A DNA stretch of 64,000 nucleotides from Labrenzia sp. OB1 (GCF_001624695.1 NZ_JSEP01000004.1:124001-188000); one strand, 5' to 3'. Counted from the stretch's first letter, positions 20,703-30,368 are shown. The notes: a model not told the origin generated them from the sequence alone. Numbers and translations are program-made.

Positions 20703-21331
20703 TAGCCATGAGCTATCGATTTAAAGAAAAAACAAGATTTTCGGGAAGAAGATTGGGCCGCAGCCGAAGCTAGGCTCCGTGGGTGCCGAATAAATTAATG
20801 TATTCATCCGGTATTCTATGGGCTTCGTGCTTAGTTTTATATCTCAGTGACTTATTCATTGTTGATCCAAGCACCATTTTTGAGTTGTCCGCTGGTCTTT
20901 CTCCGCCAGCCGTTTGTTAATATACAGACAGCGCCCCATGGGGCAACAGTGCGTTTGAACGAATACCGAGAGTCGCCTGTTTCTGCCCCGACGTCACAGG
21001 AAACTGGCCGGCTGTGGGTGATGGAACAAATGCTTTTGACCGCAATGACTTTTGCCTGCGGGCCGTCCCGTCACAATGCAAAAACAACATTAATAAAAAA
21101 AAATTCAGCACACATACCTTGACTCGTATCGAATCCGGTTTGAGCGGCTTCCGCAATTCTTACATGTGCATAAGTTATTGAAAATATGGGATAATTCATG
21201 TCAGCCTTCTGAGGGTCTAAAATGCCGGAAATACCCGTCAGGGTTGTCGTTCCAGGTCATCCACAAAATTGCACGGCTAAAAAAACCCGGCACGCGGGCC
21301 GGGTTTTTTTGACAGTCATGTAACGGAGTGA
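20703..21331. other. AT-rich intergenic region between the rhodanese gene and rpsT; candidate oriC or regulatory region
   Basis: This 629-bp stretch holds no credible gene. It contains a perfect match to TTATNCACA on the minus strand (TGTGCATAA, 21165-21173), a one-mismatch DnaA box TCATCCACA (21257-21265), and an A/T run ATTAATAAAAAAAAATT near 21089-21105. Two GANTC (CcrM) sites lie at 21121 and 21131. This could be an origin, a DnaA-regulated promoter region, or neither. Confidence 0.4.
21279..21310 (-). terminator. Bidirectional rho-independent terminator downstream of rpsT
   Basis: CCCGGC, a short loop and GCCGGG are flanked by an A-run on the left and a T-run on the right, so the element can work on both strands. 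It lies 22 bp past the rpsT stop. Confidence 0.85.
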
Positions 21332-21598
21332 TTACGCGCCGAGTGCCTTGATGCGGGCATTGAGACGGGAAACCTTCCGGGAAGCCGTATTGGCGTGCAG
21401 GACGCCTTTCGACGCAGCGCGCATGAGTTCCGGCTGTGCAGCCTTGAAAGCTTCGCTGGCAGCGCTCTGGTCGCCGGAAGCAATCGCTTCTTCAACCTGG
21501 CGCAGGTAGGTGCGCATGCGGCTACGGCGGGCTTTGTTCGTGGCCGTCCGGCGGGCAATCTTTCGGGCCGCCTTCTTGGCCGATGGTGTGTTGGCCAT
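21332..21598 (-). CDS. rpsT: 30S ribosomal protein S20
   Basis: An 88-residue basic protein with [20 protein letters not shown] at the N-terminus and the long helical body of S20, which binds 16S rRNA early in 30S assembly. Length is typical. A good promoter lies 124-152 bp upstream and a terminator just downstream, so it is likely transcribed alone. Confidence 0.97.
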   Translation of the reverse strand: MANTPSAKKAARKIARRTATNKARRSRMRTYLRQVEEAIASGDQSAASEAFKAAQPELMRAASKGVLHANTASRKVSRLNARIKALGA

Positions 21599-21721
21599 GG
21601 GCTCTATCCTGATCGGTATTTTGGGACTGGTGTCCGGTGGCGATCGGGACCGAAACGCAACGGCGGCAAGACCCGATCAAAACAACAACGGCGGCGAAAG
21701 TCCGCCACCGGTTGGGCGCAG

Positions 21722-21750
21722 CTTATAATGGCGGTTAGGTCCGCCGTCAA
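21722..21750 (-). promoter_or_regulatory. Sigma-70-type promoter for rpsT
   Basis: On the minus strand TTGACG (21750-21745), a 17-base spacer and TATAAG (21727-21722) lie 124 bp upstream of the start codon. The leader contains a small GGCGG/CCGCC hairpin. Confidence 0.65.
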
Positions 21751-21776
21751 CGGCTTTATCATTGAAACCGTCAAGA

Positions 21777-22550
21777 TTATTTGTTCCGGAACTGTGGTGT
21801 CCGTTTCTCGGCAAAGGCGCTCATGCCTTCCTTCTGGTCTTCAAGCGCGAACATCGCCTGGAACACACGGCGTTCGAAGCGGACACCTTCCGACAACGTG
21901 GTCTCATACGCCCGGTCGACGCTTTCCTTGGCCATCATGACCACCGGCAGCGAGAAGTCGGCGATCTTTTCGGCGGCCTTGAGCGCTTCCTCGATCAGAT
22001 CGTCCGCTGGAACGATCCGGCTGACCAGGCCGGAACGTTCGGCTTCCTTGGCATCCATCATGCGTCCGGTCAGCACCATTTCCATGGCTTTCGACTTGCC
22101 GACGAAGCGTGTGAGGCGCTGTGTGCCGCCCGCGCCGGGGATCACGCCGAGGGTGATTTCCGGCTGCCCGAACTTGGCGGTGTCTGCCGCGATGATGAAG
22201 TCGCACAGCATGGCAAGCTCGCAACCGCCGCCCAGCGCATAGCCTGCAACGGCGGCGATGATCGGCTTGCGGTTCCGCGACACCCTGTCGAAGGGAGTGA
22301 TGAGATCGTTCTGGTAGGCGGAGGAAAAATCATGGGGCTGCATTTCCTTGATGTCCGCACCGGCGGCGAAAGCCTTTTCCGATCCTGTGATCACGACGCA
22401 GCCGATTTTTTCGTCCGAGTCGAAACCGTCCAGGGCCTTGCCGAGCTCCGCGATCAGCCCCGCGTTCAGCGCGTTCAAGGCCTTCGGACGGTCCAGAGTG
22501 ATCAGACCGACCTTACCGCGTTTTTCAACGCGGATGTTTTCATATCCCAT
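21777..22550 (-). CDS. Enoyl-CoA hydratase
   Basis: A 257-residue crotonase-fold enzyme that hydrates trans-2-enoyl-CoA in fatty acid oxidation. The oxyanion-hole segments [11 protein letters not shown] and [13 protein letters not shown], and the catalytic Glu regions GGGCELAML and [17 protein letters not shown], are all present. Start 22550 is preceded by CAGGAGCGGGTGAA; the ORF's earlier Met is not needed. It lies 100 bp downstream of mutM on the same strand, a conserved arrangement in Hyphomicrobiales. Confidence 0.93.
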   Translation of the reverse strand: MGYENIRVEKRGKVGLITLDRPKALNALNAGLIAELGKALDGFDSDEKIGCVVITGSEKAFAAGADIKEMQPHDFSSAYQNDLITPFDRVSRNRKPIIAAVAGYALGGGCELAMLCDFIIAADTAKFGQPEITLGVIPGAGGTQRLTRFVGKSKAMEMVLTGRMMDAKEAERSGLVSRIVPADDLIEEALKAAEKIADFSLPVVMMAKESVDRAYETTLSEGVRFERRVFQAMFALEDQKEGMSAFAEKRTPQFRNK

Positions 22551-22650
22551 TTCACCCGCTCCTGTGCCTGGACGTGTCAGTGCCAAGGGCCATGCCTACC
22601 CGACCGGGGGCTGGTCTGGCAAGGCTGGCTCTTCGGCTAGCGGCTTATCC

Positions 22651-23544
22651 TCAAGCCTGACAGGAGGGGCAATAGAATGTCGACCGGCCCGATTGCACCA
22701 GCCGGGCAATGCTGCCCGCGCAGCCGGGCGTTCTGCAGGCCTCGCCTTCCCGGTCATATACGGCAAAGGAATGCTGAAAATAGCCGAGTGTGCCGTCCGT
22801 CTGCGTATGGTCCTTCAGCGAGGAACCGCCTGCCTCGATGGCTTCTTCGAGGATCGCCCGGATGTTCGCGGCAAGCAGATCGGCCTTCTTTGCCGGCCGC
22901 CCGGATTTTGTCGCCAGCATGCCGGCGGGGCTTTGCGGGCTGAGGCCTGTCCGCCACAAGGCCTCGCAGACATATATATTGCCGAGGCCGGCGATGAACT
23001 TCTGGTTCAGCAGCGCGGCCTTCATGGGCATCTTGCGCCCCGCGAACAGCCGCGCCAGCGTCGCGCCGCTCAGCTCATTGCCAAGCGGCTCCAGACCGAG
23101 CTCCCTGAAATAGGGGTGCGCAGGCAGCTCCGGGCGCGACACGAGGTCCATGAAGCCGAAGCGGCGCGGGTCATTATAGATAATGCGTGCGCCGGCTCCC
23201 TCCGCCGTTTCCAGGTGGAACACCACATGATCGTGTTTCGGGTCCTTGCCACGCGGCAGGGCGAACCGGCCCGGAAGATCTTCCGCAAGGCCGGCTTCGA
23301 TCCGGAACGAACCGGACATGCCCAGATGCATGATCAGCACGTCATTGCTGTCGATGTCCGCAAGCAGATATTTCGACCGGCGCGAGAGCGAGGTCACCCG
23401 CCGCCCTGTCAGCCGGTCCGCAAAACCGGCCGGAAACGGGAAGCGCAGATCCGGGCGGTTCTGCGCAACTTGTGCAATGAGCGCGCCTTCGAAGGTCGGG
23501 GCGAGGCCCCGCTTGACGGTTTCGACTTCCGGCAGTTCAGGCAT
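22651..23544 (-). CDS. mutM: Formamidopyrimidine-DNA glycosylase (Fpg/MutM)
   Basis: A 297-residue base-excision glycosylase/AP lyase for 8-oxoguanine. It begins PELPEVETV with the catalytic Pro2 and Glu3. The helix-two-turn-helix is near [14 protein letters not shown]. The C-terminal zinc finger has four Cys (CRTPGC ... CPSC), with the Arg of [10 protein letters not shown]. It is divergent from ubiE. Confidence 0.97.
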   Translation of the reverse strand: MPELPEVETVKRGLAPTFEGALIAQVAQNRPDLRFPFPAGFADRLTGRRVTSLSRRSKYLLADIDSNDVLIMHLGMSGSFRIEAGLAEDLPGRFALPRGKDPKHDHVVFHLETAEGAGARIIYNDPRRFGFMDLVSRPELPAHPYFRELGLEPLGNELSGATLARLFAGRKMPMKAALLNQKFIAGLGNIYVCEALWRTGLSPQSPAGMLATKSGRPAKKADLLAANIRAILEEAIEAGGSSLKDHTQTDGTLGYFQHSFAVYDREGEACRTPGCAGSIARLVQSGRSTFYCPSCQA

Positions 23545-23780
23545 GTGAAGTTTCTCGTGGTTGGCTGTCTGTGGTCATCGGATCGCACATAAGTTGCCTT
23601 CGGGGTCTGGTTTCAGCTTCCGTTGCGCGTTATAGGCCTGCGTCATATGGCTTTTCGATCCCGGCGAAGATAGCGCTTTGCAGGGGCTTGTACTATGGTT
23701 CGGCGCACTTTGACGAGACAGATCCCACACCAGTATCCGCGTTCGCAGCAACGCGCAAAAGTTGACCTTGGAGGCGCTTC

Positions 23781-24584
23781 ATGACGCAGCAGGCACACGG
23801 GCAGACCGGGACATCCAGCCGTTCGCCGGAAGACATGCCGACCAGCTTCGGCTTTACCAGGGTTGACGAGGGTCGCAAACAGGCCCTGGTGGACGATGTC
23901 TTTCACAAGGTTGCCGAACGTTACGACCTGATGAACGACCTGATGTCCGGCGGTTTCCACAGGGTCTGGAAAGACGCGATGGTCTCGTATCTCGCGCCGC
24001 CGAAATCGGGAGCCAGGGGCTGGCGTCTTCTCGACGTGGCCGGTGGCACCGGCGATATCGCCACAAGGGTCGTGCGCCGGTCGGGCGAGACGGTCGAGGC
24101 CGTCGTCTGCGACATCAACGAATCCATGCTCGGCGTGGGCCGCGACCGGGCTGAAAAGGCCGGCCTTTCCAACCTGATCACGTTTTCTCAGGGCAACGCT
24201 GAAGAACTCCCGTATCCTGACAGGAGTTTCGACGCCTACACGATTGCCTTCGGTATCCGCAACGTGCCGGACATTCCCAAGGCACTCGGCGAGGCCTACC
24301 GCGTCCTGAAGCGGGGAGGGCGGTTCCTCTGCCTGGAATTCTCGGAAGTCGAGGTTCCGCTTCTCGACAAGGCTTATGATGCCTTTTCCTTCAAGGCGAT
24401 TCCCGCGATCGGCAAGATGGTGACGGGAGACGGCGATCCCTATCAGTATCTGGTGGAATCGATCCGCAACTTCCCGAACCAGGAGCGGTTTGCCGAGATG
24501 ATCCGCGAGGCCGGGTTCGAACGGGTCGGGTACCGCAACTATTCCGGCGGCATCGCCGCTCTGCATACCGGCTGGAAACTCTGA
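23781..24584 (+). CDS. ubiE: Demethylmenaquinone/2-methoxy-6-polyprenyl-benzoquinol C-methyltransferase
   Basis: A 267-residue class I SAM methyltransferase of ubiquinone biosynthesis. [26 protein letters not shown] and motif [13 protein letters not shown] are diagnostic, as is FGIRNVPDI. The C-terminus ends [13 protein letters not shown]. An N-terminal extension of about 25 polar residues is common in this group. GGAGG sits 8 bases before the ATG. ubiB follows after 3 bp, so the two form an operon. Confidence 0.97.
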   Translation: MTQQAHGQTGTSSRSPEDMPTSFGFTRVDEGRKQALVDDVFHKVAERYDLMNDLMSGGFHRVWKDAMVSYLAPPKSGARGWRLLDVAGGTGDIATRVVRRSGETVEAVVCDINESMLGVGRDRAEKAGLSNLITFSQGNAEELPYPDRSFDAYTIAFGIRNVPDIPKALGEAYRVLKRGGRFLCLEFSEVEVPLLDKAYDAFSFKAIPAIGKMVTGDGDPYQYLVESIRNFPNQERFAEMIREAGFERVGYRNYSGGIAALHTGWKL

Positions 24585-24587
24585 TAG

Positions 24588-26171
24588 ATGGCGCTTCCGG
24601 TCATGCCTTTTTTCCGTCTGATGCGGGCGGGATTTGTAATGGCGCGCGAGGGCGTCTTCGGTCTGGTCTCCCTTCCGGATCTTCCGGCGGGTCCCAGGTT
24701 CGTCATCGCCTCGGCGCGTCTGCTGGAACGCCGGGCGGTAAAGAACAAAAGCGCGGATCTGCGGCTCTCGAACGCCCTTAACAGGCTGGGCCCTTCCTAC
24801 GTCAAACTCGGCCAGTTCCTTGCGACCCGCGCCGATGTGGTCGGCAAGGACGCCGCGCGTGAGCTTTCGGCGCTTCAGGACAGGTTGCCCGCCTTCGATC
24901 ACGATGCTGCCCGCAGCGCCGTTGCCGAACAGCTGGGCCAGCCGGTGGAGGATATCTTCGCCGAGTTCGGAGAAGCGGTCGCGGCCGCGTCCATCGCGCA
25001 GGTGCACCCCGCTGTGATCCGCGACAGCGACGGCGAGGAGCGGCAAGTCGCCGTGAAGATCCTGCGCCCGGGCGTCGCGCGCCGCTTCCAGCGGGACCTG
25101 GAGAGCTTTTATCTGGTCGCCCGTCTGGCTGAACGGTTCCATGCGCCGTCCCGCCGTCTCAGGCCGGTCGCCGTTATCGACACGCTGGCGCAATCCGTCG
25201 CCATGGAGATGGATTTCCGCCTCGAGGCGGCTGCCCTGTCGGAAATGGCCGAGAATATCGCGAACGATCCGGGCTTCCGGGTGCCCGGCGTCGAATGGCT
25301 GCGCACCGCCAAGGGTGTGCTCACGATGGAGTGGATCGACGGCCGCAAGATGTCGGACGTTGACGGCATGCGGGAAGATGGCCACGACCTTGAAGCGCTG
25401 GGCGCAGCCGTTATCCAGAGCTTCCTGCGCCACACGCTGCGGGACGGCTTTTTTCACGCGGACATGCACCAGGGAAATCTGTTCGTGCAGGCAGACGGCA
25501 CGCTTGTAGCCGTCGATTTCGGCATCGTCGGCCGCCTCAACAAGCGTGAGCGCCGCTTTCTGGCGGAGATCCTCTTCGGCTTCATCACCCGCAACTACAA
25601 GCGCGTCGCGGAAGTGCATTTCGAGGCCGGCTATGTGCCTGCCCATCAGGATGTCGACATGTTCGCCCAGGCGATCCGCGCCATCGGCGAGCCGATCCAC
25701 GGGCATGACGCCAGCGAGATTTCCATGGCCCGGCTGCTCACCCAGCTGTTCGAGGTCACCGAACTCTTCGAAATGCGCACCCAGACCCAACTGCTCATGC
25801 TGCAGAAGACCATGGTCGTGGTCGAGGGCGTGGCTCGCTCGCTCAATCCGAACCTCGACATGTGGCGGACCGCCGAACCGGTTGTGGGAACCTGGATCAG
25901 GGAGAATCTCGGCCCGGCCGGCAAGCTCCGCGATGCGGGCGATGCGGTCTCTGCGCTGGCCCGCATCGCCAACGACATGCCGATCTTCGCCGACAGGATC
26001 GGCCGCATGTCCGAGGAACTGGAAAGAATGACCGCTTCCGGTCTGCGGTTCGACAGCAACACCGCCGAAGCCATAGGCAAGGCGGAAGCGCGCCACACCC
26101 GTTCGGGCAGGCTCGCGCTCTGGGTGATCGCCCTGTCACTTGGCGCCATTGCCGTGCATGTAATCTTCTAG
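24588..26171 (+). CDS. ubiB: UbiB/ABC1-family atypical kinase, ubiquinone biosynthesis
   Basis: A 527-residue ABC1/ADCK protein. KNKSADLRLSNALNRLGPSYVKLGQFLATRAD carries the family KxGQ motif. The atypical kinase core has AAASIAQVHPA, VAVKILRPGV, FFHADMHQGNLF and VAVDFGIVG. One or two C-terminal transmembrane helices lie near 505-525. It is needed for ubiquinone biosynthesis; the precise chemical role is debated. It is directly downstream of ubiE. Confidence 0.96.
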   Translation: MALPVMPFFRLMRAGFVMAREGVFGLVSLPDLPAGPRFVIASARLLERRAVKNKSADLRLSNALNRLGPSYVKLGQFLATRADVVGKDAARELSALQDRLPAFDHDAARSAVAEQLGQPVEDIFAEFGEAVAAASIAQVHPAVIRDSDGEERQVAVKILRPGVARRFQRDLESFYLVARLAERFHAPSRRLRPVAVIDTLAQSVAMEMDFRLEAAALSEMAENIANDPGFRVPGVEWLRTAKGVLTMEWIDGRKMSDVDGMREDGHDLEALGAAVIQSFLRHTLRDGFFHADMHQGNLFVQADGTLVAVDFGIVGRLNKRERRFLAEILFGFITRNYKRVAEVHFEAGYVPAHQDVDMFAQAIRAIGEPIHGHDASEISMARLLTQLFEVTELFEMRTQTQLLMLQKTMVVVEGVARSLNPNLDMWRTAEPVVGTWIRENLGPAGKLRDAGDAVSALARIANDMPIFADRIGRMSEELERMTASGLRFDSNTAEAIGKAEARHTRSGRLALWVIALSLGAIAVHVIF

Positions 26172-26180
26172 GGCAGATGT

Positions 26181-26209
26181 GTGTATGGGGATCCTCGATC
26201 CCCATACAC
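26181..26209. terminator. Perfect 13-bp hairpin between convergent ubiB and the ABC ATPase gene
   Basis: GTGTATGGGGATC, a CTC loop and GATCCCCATACAC fill nearly the whole 39-bp gap between the two stop codons. No T-run is present, but a stem this strong between convergent genes probably separates the two transcripts. Confidence 0.6.
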
Positions 26210-26210
26210 T

Positions 26211-27005
26211 TCAGACGGTGCCGCCCAGGCTGCCCTCGAGCGCGACCAGTTCCTGACCGCCCGCCATCAGATCCTGCAATTCTTCAGGTTCGATCTGGCC
26301 TCGTTGGGCGGTGCCCAGGGTCTTGCCCCGGTTCAGGACGGTGAAACGATCTCCGACAGCCATTGCGTGGCGCACGTTGTGAGTGATGAACACCACGGCA
26401 ATGCCCTGTTTGCGCACCTTGTCGATGGTTGCCAGAACATTTGCGGTCTGCCGCACCCCGAGGGCCGACGTCGGTTCATCGAGAATCAGCACCTTGGCAC
26501 CGAAGTGTACGGCGCGGGCGATGGCGACGGTCTGACGTTCGCCGCCGGACAAGGTGCCGACCGCCTGATCCGGGCCGCGAAGGTTGATGCCCATCTGGCT
26601 CATTTCCTCCATCGTCACCCGATCGGCATGCTTGCGGTCGAAGAACGATATGCCGGCGATTTTTTTGGTCGGCTCGTTCCCCATGAAGAAATTCCGCGCC
26701 ACCGACATCAGCGGGATCATGGCCAGATCCTGATAGACGGTTGCGATACCGGCGGTGATCGCGTCGCGCGGATCCTCAAAGTGCATTTCATGGCCTTCAA
26801 AGAGGATTTCGCCCTTCGTCGGTTTGTGGACACCGCTCATGGTCTTGATGAAGGTGGACTTCCCCGCGCCATTGTCCCCCAGAAGACAGTGGCATTCACC
26901 GGGGAAGATATCGACGGACACGCCAGCCAGGGCGATGACGGAGCCGAAATGCTTTTCGATTCCTTTCATCTCGATGATGGGTGCGTGGGTGGTTCGGGAA
27001 TTCAT
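26211..27005 (-). CDS. iatA: Sugar/inositol ABC transporter ATP-binding protein
   Basis: A 264-residue single ABC ATPase of the sugar-uptake class. Walker A GDNGAGKSTFIK, signature LSGGERQTVAIA, Walker B VLILDEPTSALG and the H-loop FITHNV are present. Unlike RbsA/AraG it has one ABC domain, not two, so it would act as a homodimer (FrcA-like). It is the last gene of the binding protein-permease-ATPase operon beside inositol catabolic genes; myo-inositol uptake is inferred from that context, and the symbol follows the Caulobacter inositol system. Confidence 0.8.
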   Translation of the reverse strand: MNSRTTHAPIIEMKGIEKHFGSVIALAGVSVDIFPGECHCLLGDNGAGKSTFIKTMSGVHKPTKGEILFEGHEMHFEDPRDAITAGIATVYQDLAMIPLMSVARNFFMGNEPTKKIAGISFFDRKHADRVTMEEMSQMGINLRGPDQAVGTLSGGERQTVAIARAVHFGAKVLILDEPTSALGVRQTANVLATIDKVRKQGIAVVFITHNVRHAMAVGDRFTVLNRGKTLGTAQRGQIEPEELQDLMAGGQELVALEGSLGGTV

Positions 27006-27006
27006 G

Positions 27007-28131
27007 TTACCGCTCCCCTGTGATTATGCGGCGAATATAGGTGTTCAGGATCACGGCGAGCAAAAGGATCACGCCGAGGAACACCCGGAACAGGGAGCTT
27101 TCTACACCGGCGAAGAACAGTCCCTGCTGAACGACACCGAAGATCAGCGCACCCAGCGCAGCCCCCAGAACGGATCCATAACCACCGGTCAGCAGGGCGC
27201 CGCCGATAACAACCGCAATGATTGCCTCGAATTCCTTCAGCAGCCCCCGATCCGCGCCCGCGGAGCCGAACTCCATGACCTGGCAGGTGGCGAAAACCGC
27301 TGCGCAGAAGGCTGTGAACGTGAACATGAGGATCTTAACCCTGTTCACCGGCACACCCACGTAGCGCGCGGCCTGCGCGTCACCGCCGGAAGCAAAGATC
27401 CAGTTGCCGAACTTGGTCTTGGTCAGCAGCACATGGCCGAAGACGATCAGAAATATCGCCCAGACAATCAGCATCGGGATCCCGTCGACGACCGGTTCGC
27501 CCTGCCTTGAGCCACGCTCGAACGTGGCGATGAGGTCGTGTTCACCGAGAAACTGGAAAAAGCCGGTCAGGACCTTGCCGCCGAAAAGCGGAGCCAGCCA
27601 ATCGCCCTCGGCTTTCTCCCGGATACCGCCGATGATGGTCTTGTTCTCGAGAAGTTGCGGGAAATAGATCGTGAAACCGCGCAGGATGAACAGTGTCGCC
27701 AGCGTCACGATGAAGCTGGGCAGCCCGGTCCGCACCACGATCACGCCGTTGAGCGCCCCGATGGCGAGGCAAAGGACGAAAGCCACCATGATGGCCAGCC
27801 AGACAGGCCATCCGAGGGTCACAGAAAAAATTGCGATCATCATCCCGGCAAAGCCGATCATCGAACCGACCGACAGATCGAATTCGCCGGCGATCATCAG
27901 GAGGCAGGCACCCACGGCGATGATCATGAACTGCGCCGATACAGTCGACCAGTTCAGCACACCCTGGCTGTTGAACATGCCGCTATCGTGGGCAAACAGC
28001 AGAAAAAAGGTGAATACGGCGATCGTACCGCAAATCCCACCAAGTTCCGGCCGGATCAGGGCGCGCCGAAACGACGACATTTCCTTGACTCGTTCATCGG
28101 CAACAGGCTTTGGCTGCGTTGTCTCTGACAT
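27007..28131 (-). CDS. iatP: Sugar/inositol ABC transporter permease
   Basis: A 374-residue membrane protein with about 8-10 hydrophobic segments, of the RbsC/FrcC family. The region GEFDLSVGSMIGFAGM and the C-terminal GAALGALIFGVVQQGL are typical. It ends 1 bp before the ATPase gene start. A terminator lies between it and the upstream binding-protein gene, so its expression is probably lower than that of the binding protein. Substrate inferred from context. Confidence 0.82.
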   Translation of the reverse strand: MSETTQPKPVADERVKEMSSFRRALIRPELGGICGTIAVFTFFLLFAHDSGMFNSQGVLNWSTVSAQFMIIAVGACLLMIAGEFDLSVGSMIGFAGMMIAIFSVTLGWPVWLAIMVAFVLCLAIGALNGVIVVRTGLPSFIVTLATLFILRGFTIYFPQLLENKTIIGGIREKAEGDWLAPLFGGKVLTGFFQFLGEHDLIATFERGSRQGEPVVDGIPMLIVWAIFLIVFGHVLLTKTKFGNWIFASGGDAQAARYVGVPVNRVKILMFTFTAFCAAVFATCQVMEFGSAGADRGLLKEFEAIIAVVIGGALLTGGYGSVLGAALGALIFGVVQQGLFFAGVESSLFRVFLGVILLLAVILNTYIRRIITGER

Positions 28132-28163
28132 CGCTCGCGCTCCGTTTCTCGATTGGAAGAATT

Positions 28164-28197
28164 AAAAAAACGGAGACGCCCGCAATCGGGCGCCTCC
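28164..28197 (-). terminator. Intra-operon terminator/attenuator between binding protein and permease genes
   Basis: On the minus strand GGAGGCGCCCG, an ATTG loop and CGGGCGTCTCC (11 bp with one G-T pair) are followed by seven T, just past the binding-protein stop. It would let most transcripts end after the binding protein, as is usual for ABC uptake operons. Confidence 0.85.
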
Positions 28198-28204
28198 TTA
28201 GAAT

Positions 28205-29155
28205 TCAGCGGTATTCGCCGGCGAACTCTTCAACCTTGGTCAGCCCGTCAGCGGTGACGAAGCCGGGGCCAGAGTTGATATTGTTGCCCGGCAGAACGCC
28301 GTAGCGGTGGTAGTTGGTCAGGATGACAACCGGCATATAGGCCTGCAGGAAGGGCTGCTGATCGATGCCCCACTGGATGACACCGGACTTGATGCCTTTG
28401 ACGATTTCATCGCCCAGGTCGAAAGTGCCGAAATAGATGTCACCGGCCATGCCGTTTTCGTTCAGCGCCTGCATGGTCGGACCCGCGGACACAGGACCCA
28501 GCGTCAGGATGCCGTCGGTTTCAGGGTGAGCCGACAGATAGGCCAGGACCTTGTTCTTGATTTCTGCCGGGTCGGTTCCGCTGTCCAGCATGGAATCGCC
28601 CAGATCGACACCGAGACCGTCGGCAAAGCCGCGGCAGCGTTCGCCGACCGTGGGCTGCTGGATGGCGTGGTTGACACACAGGAACGCGGTCACGCCGTCG
28701 CCCTTGGCGCGCGTACCGGCTGCAAGGCCGGCGTCATACTCGGGCTGACCGACATACATCAGGGCACCGACGTCACGGGCCTGTTCGGGTGTGCCGGTGT
28801 TCATGATGATCACGTCGATACCCGATGCGACGGCATCCTTGATCGGTCCCTGAAGCACGTCGTAGTCGGCAAGGGTGGTGATAAGACCGTTCGGCCCCGA
28901 TGCGACAACCTGTTCGATGATCCGGGCCATGTCTGCCACGTCACCGGTCGGCGGGTTGCGGTATTCGACCTCGACATCCATCTGGTCGCCGGCAAGCGCG
29001 ATGCCGTTCTTGATTGTGTTCCACCAGCTGTCGCTGTCAGGCGCGTGGCTGACCAGGACATATTTCTCCCCCTCGGCGGAGGCCGCGGTTGCCGCCATCA
29101 GCGGCACCGCCGCAACAGCTATCGCAAGTGCGGCTTTCTTGATCATTGAAGTCAT
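28205..29155 (-). CDS. ibpA: Periplasmic sugar/inositol-binding protein
   Basis: A 316-residue solute-binding protein of the ribose-type (Peripla_BP_4) family. The signal peptide is MTSMIKKAALAIAVAAVPLM with AASA cleavage near residue 27. The mature part starts EGEKYVLVSHAPDSDSWWNT. Start 29155 has GGGAGGACTAC upstream; the longer ORF would bury the signal peptide. It is the first gene of the importer operon, divergent from the LacI regulator, with an operator-like palindrome in the promoter region. Inositol as ligand is inferred from the neighbouring catabolic genes. Confidence 0.85.
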   Translation of the reverse strand: MTSMIKKAALAIAVAAVPLMAATAASAEGEKYVLVSHAPDSDSWWNTIKNGIALAGDQMDVEVEYRNPPTGDVADMARIIEQVVASGPNGLITTLADYDVLQGPIKDAVASGIDVIIMNTGTPEQARDVGALMYVGQPEYDAGLAAGTRAKGDGVTAFLCVNHAIQQPTVGERCRGFADGLGVDLGDSMLDSGTDPAEIKNKVLAYLSAHPETDGILTLGPVSAGPTMQALNENGMAGDIYFGTFDLGDEIVKGIKSGVIQWGIDQQPFLQAYMPVVILTNYHRYGVLPGNNINSGPGFVTADGLTKVEEFAGEYR

Positions 29156-29172
29156 GTAGTCCTCCCAGTTTT

Positions 29173-29188
29173 GACCAGAACTCTGGTC
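29173..29188. promoter_or_regulatory. Palindrome in the binding-protein leader
   Basis: GACCAGAACTCTGGTC has perfect 7-bp arms around a 2-base centre, 18 bp upstream of the binding-protein start codon. It differs from the TTGCAACCGG operator, so it may bind another regulator or form an mRNA hairpin. Confidence 0.4.
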
Positions 29189-29243
29189 CGAAAACGGCGT
29201 TTGTCCGCCCTTCGTATTCCAGACAATCACATTCGGAAAATAA

Positions 29244-29259
29244 TTGCAACCGGTTGCAA
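29244..29259. promoter_or_regulatory. Probable LacI-type operator, importer/regulator promoter
   Basis: TTGCAACCGGTTGCAA is a perfect 16-bp palindrome of the LacI-family type with a central CG, placed between the divergent binding-protein and LacI-regulator genes. The same core recurs at 33636-33653. Confidence 0.8.
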
Positions 29260-29338
29260 AAGACTTCGATGAGTGCCACCATGCGTTTTGATTAGCCAGA
29301 TGATAAAAGGAGCCGGTCACGGGCGGGGATTTGTGAGC

Positions 29339-30340
29339 ATGCCGAAGACTTTAAAGGATGTTGCTATTCGGGCGGGCGTTTCGCGGTCCGCGGTTTCGCG
29401 CACCTTCACCGATGGGGCTTCGGTTTCCGACAAGATGCGCCGCCGCGTCCAGAAGGCCGCCGCCGAACTTGGATACAGCCCGAACGCGCTTGCCTCGAGT
29501 CTGACAACAGGGCGGACAAAGCTGATCGGTCTTGTCTCCAACAACTTTCACAACCCGATCTTTCTGGAGGTTTTCGACCGGTTCACCCGTGCGTTGCAGG
29601 AAAAGGACCTGCGGCCGCTGCTGGTCAATCTGACCGACGAAACCGATCCGGCAAGTTCGGTGCGCATGCTGCGGCAATATTCGGTCGACGGTGTCGTCGT
29701 GGCCTCGTCGACATTGCCGCCGGGGTTTTCCAAGGCGTTTCGCGACGCAGGCATGCCGGTCGTGCACGCCTTTGGCCGCCCGACCAGCTCACCCGAAGTC
29801 CATGTCGTCGGCATCGACAATATCGAAAGCGGACGGATGGCCGCGCGCACGTTGATCGCGCGCGGATACGGTGACATCGGATTTCTTGGCGGTCCGGAGA
29901 CGGCAACCTCCACGCAGGACAGGTTGCATGGATTTCTGGCGGAATTGGCGAATTGCCCGGACATTCGCGTCAGACATTCCTTTGCCGAGGCCTATTCGTT
30001 TGAGGCCGGCCGGCGCGAGATGTTGCGGTTGCTGGCGGACGATCCCGCACAGGCTTATTTCGGCGGTGACGACGTGCTGTCCATCGGCGCACTGTCCGCG
30101 ATCGGCGAATGCAATCTGACCGTTCCGGGCGACATCGGCATCATCGGTTTGAACGACATGGAAATGGCAGCCTGGCAGAACATAAATCTGACCACCATCC
30201 GTCAGCCGATCCGTCACATCGTCGCCTCGTCCATCGAGTTGATGGCCGAAATGCTGAAGGACCCGGACCGGCTGCCCGAGTCCCGGATCTTTGCCTGCGA
30301 AATTGTCGAACGCGGCACCTTGCGTCCCCTGAAGGTCTAG
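29339..30340 (+). CDS. LacI-family transcriptional regulator, probable inositol regulator
   Basis: A 333-residue repressor. The N-terminal HTH and hinge helix are clear (TLKDVAIRAGVSRSAVSRTF, then LGYSPNALASSL). A ribose-binding-like effector domain follows (TKLIGLVSNNFHNPIFLEVF; C-terminal GIIGLNDMEMAAW). Start ATG 29339 places the HTH at residue 3. It is divergent from the importer and next to the dehydrogenase operon. Two near-identical LacI-type palindromes in the locus argue that it represses both uptake and catabolic genes. The ligand is unknown; an inositol or a pathway intermediate is likely. Confidence 0.88.
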   Translation: MPKTLKDVAIRAGVSRSAVSRTFTDGASVSDKMRRRVQKAAAELGYSPNALASSLTTGRTKLIGLVSNNFHNPIFLEVFDRFTRALQEKDLRPLLVNLTDETDPASSVRMLRQYSVDGVVVASSTLPPGFSKAFRDAGMPVVHAFGRPTSSPEVHVVGIDNIESGRMAARTLIARGYGDIGFLGGPETATSTQDRLHGFLAELANCPDIRVRHSFAEAYSFEAGRREMLRLLADDPAQAYFGGDDVLSIGALSAIGECNLTVPGDIGIIGLNDMEMAAWQNINLTTIRQPIRHIVASSIELMAEMLKDPDRLPESRIFACEIVERGTLRPLKV

Positions 30341-30368
30341 AGCTTTTCCCGGTCAGATGTGCTTCCGA

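Noticed and set aside
23643-26096. 817-residue open frame on the minus strand opposite ubiE and ubiB
   Set aside because: It spans two well-supported genes on the opposite strand and their junction; it is a GC-driven shadow.
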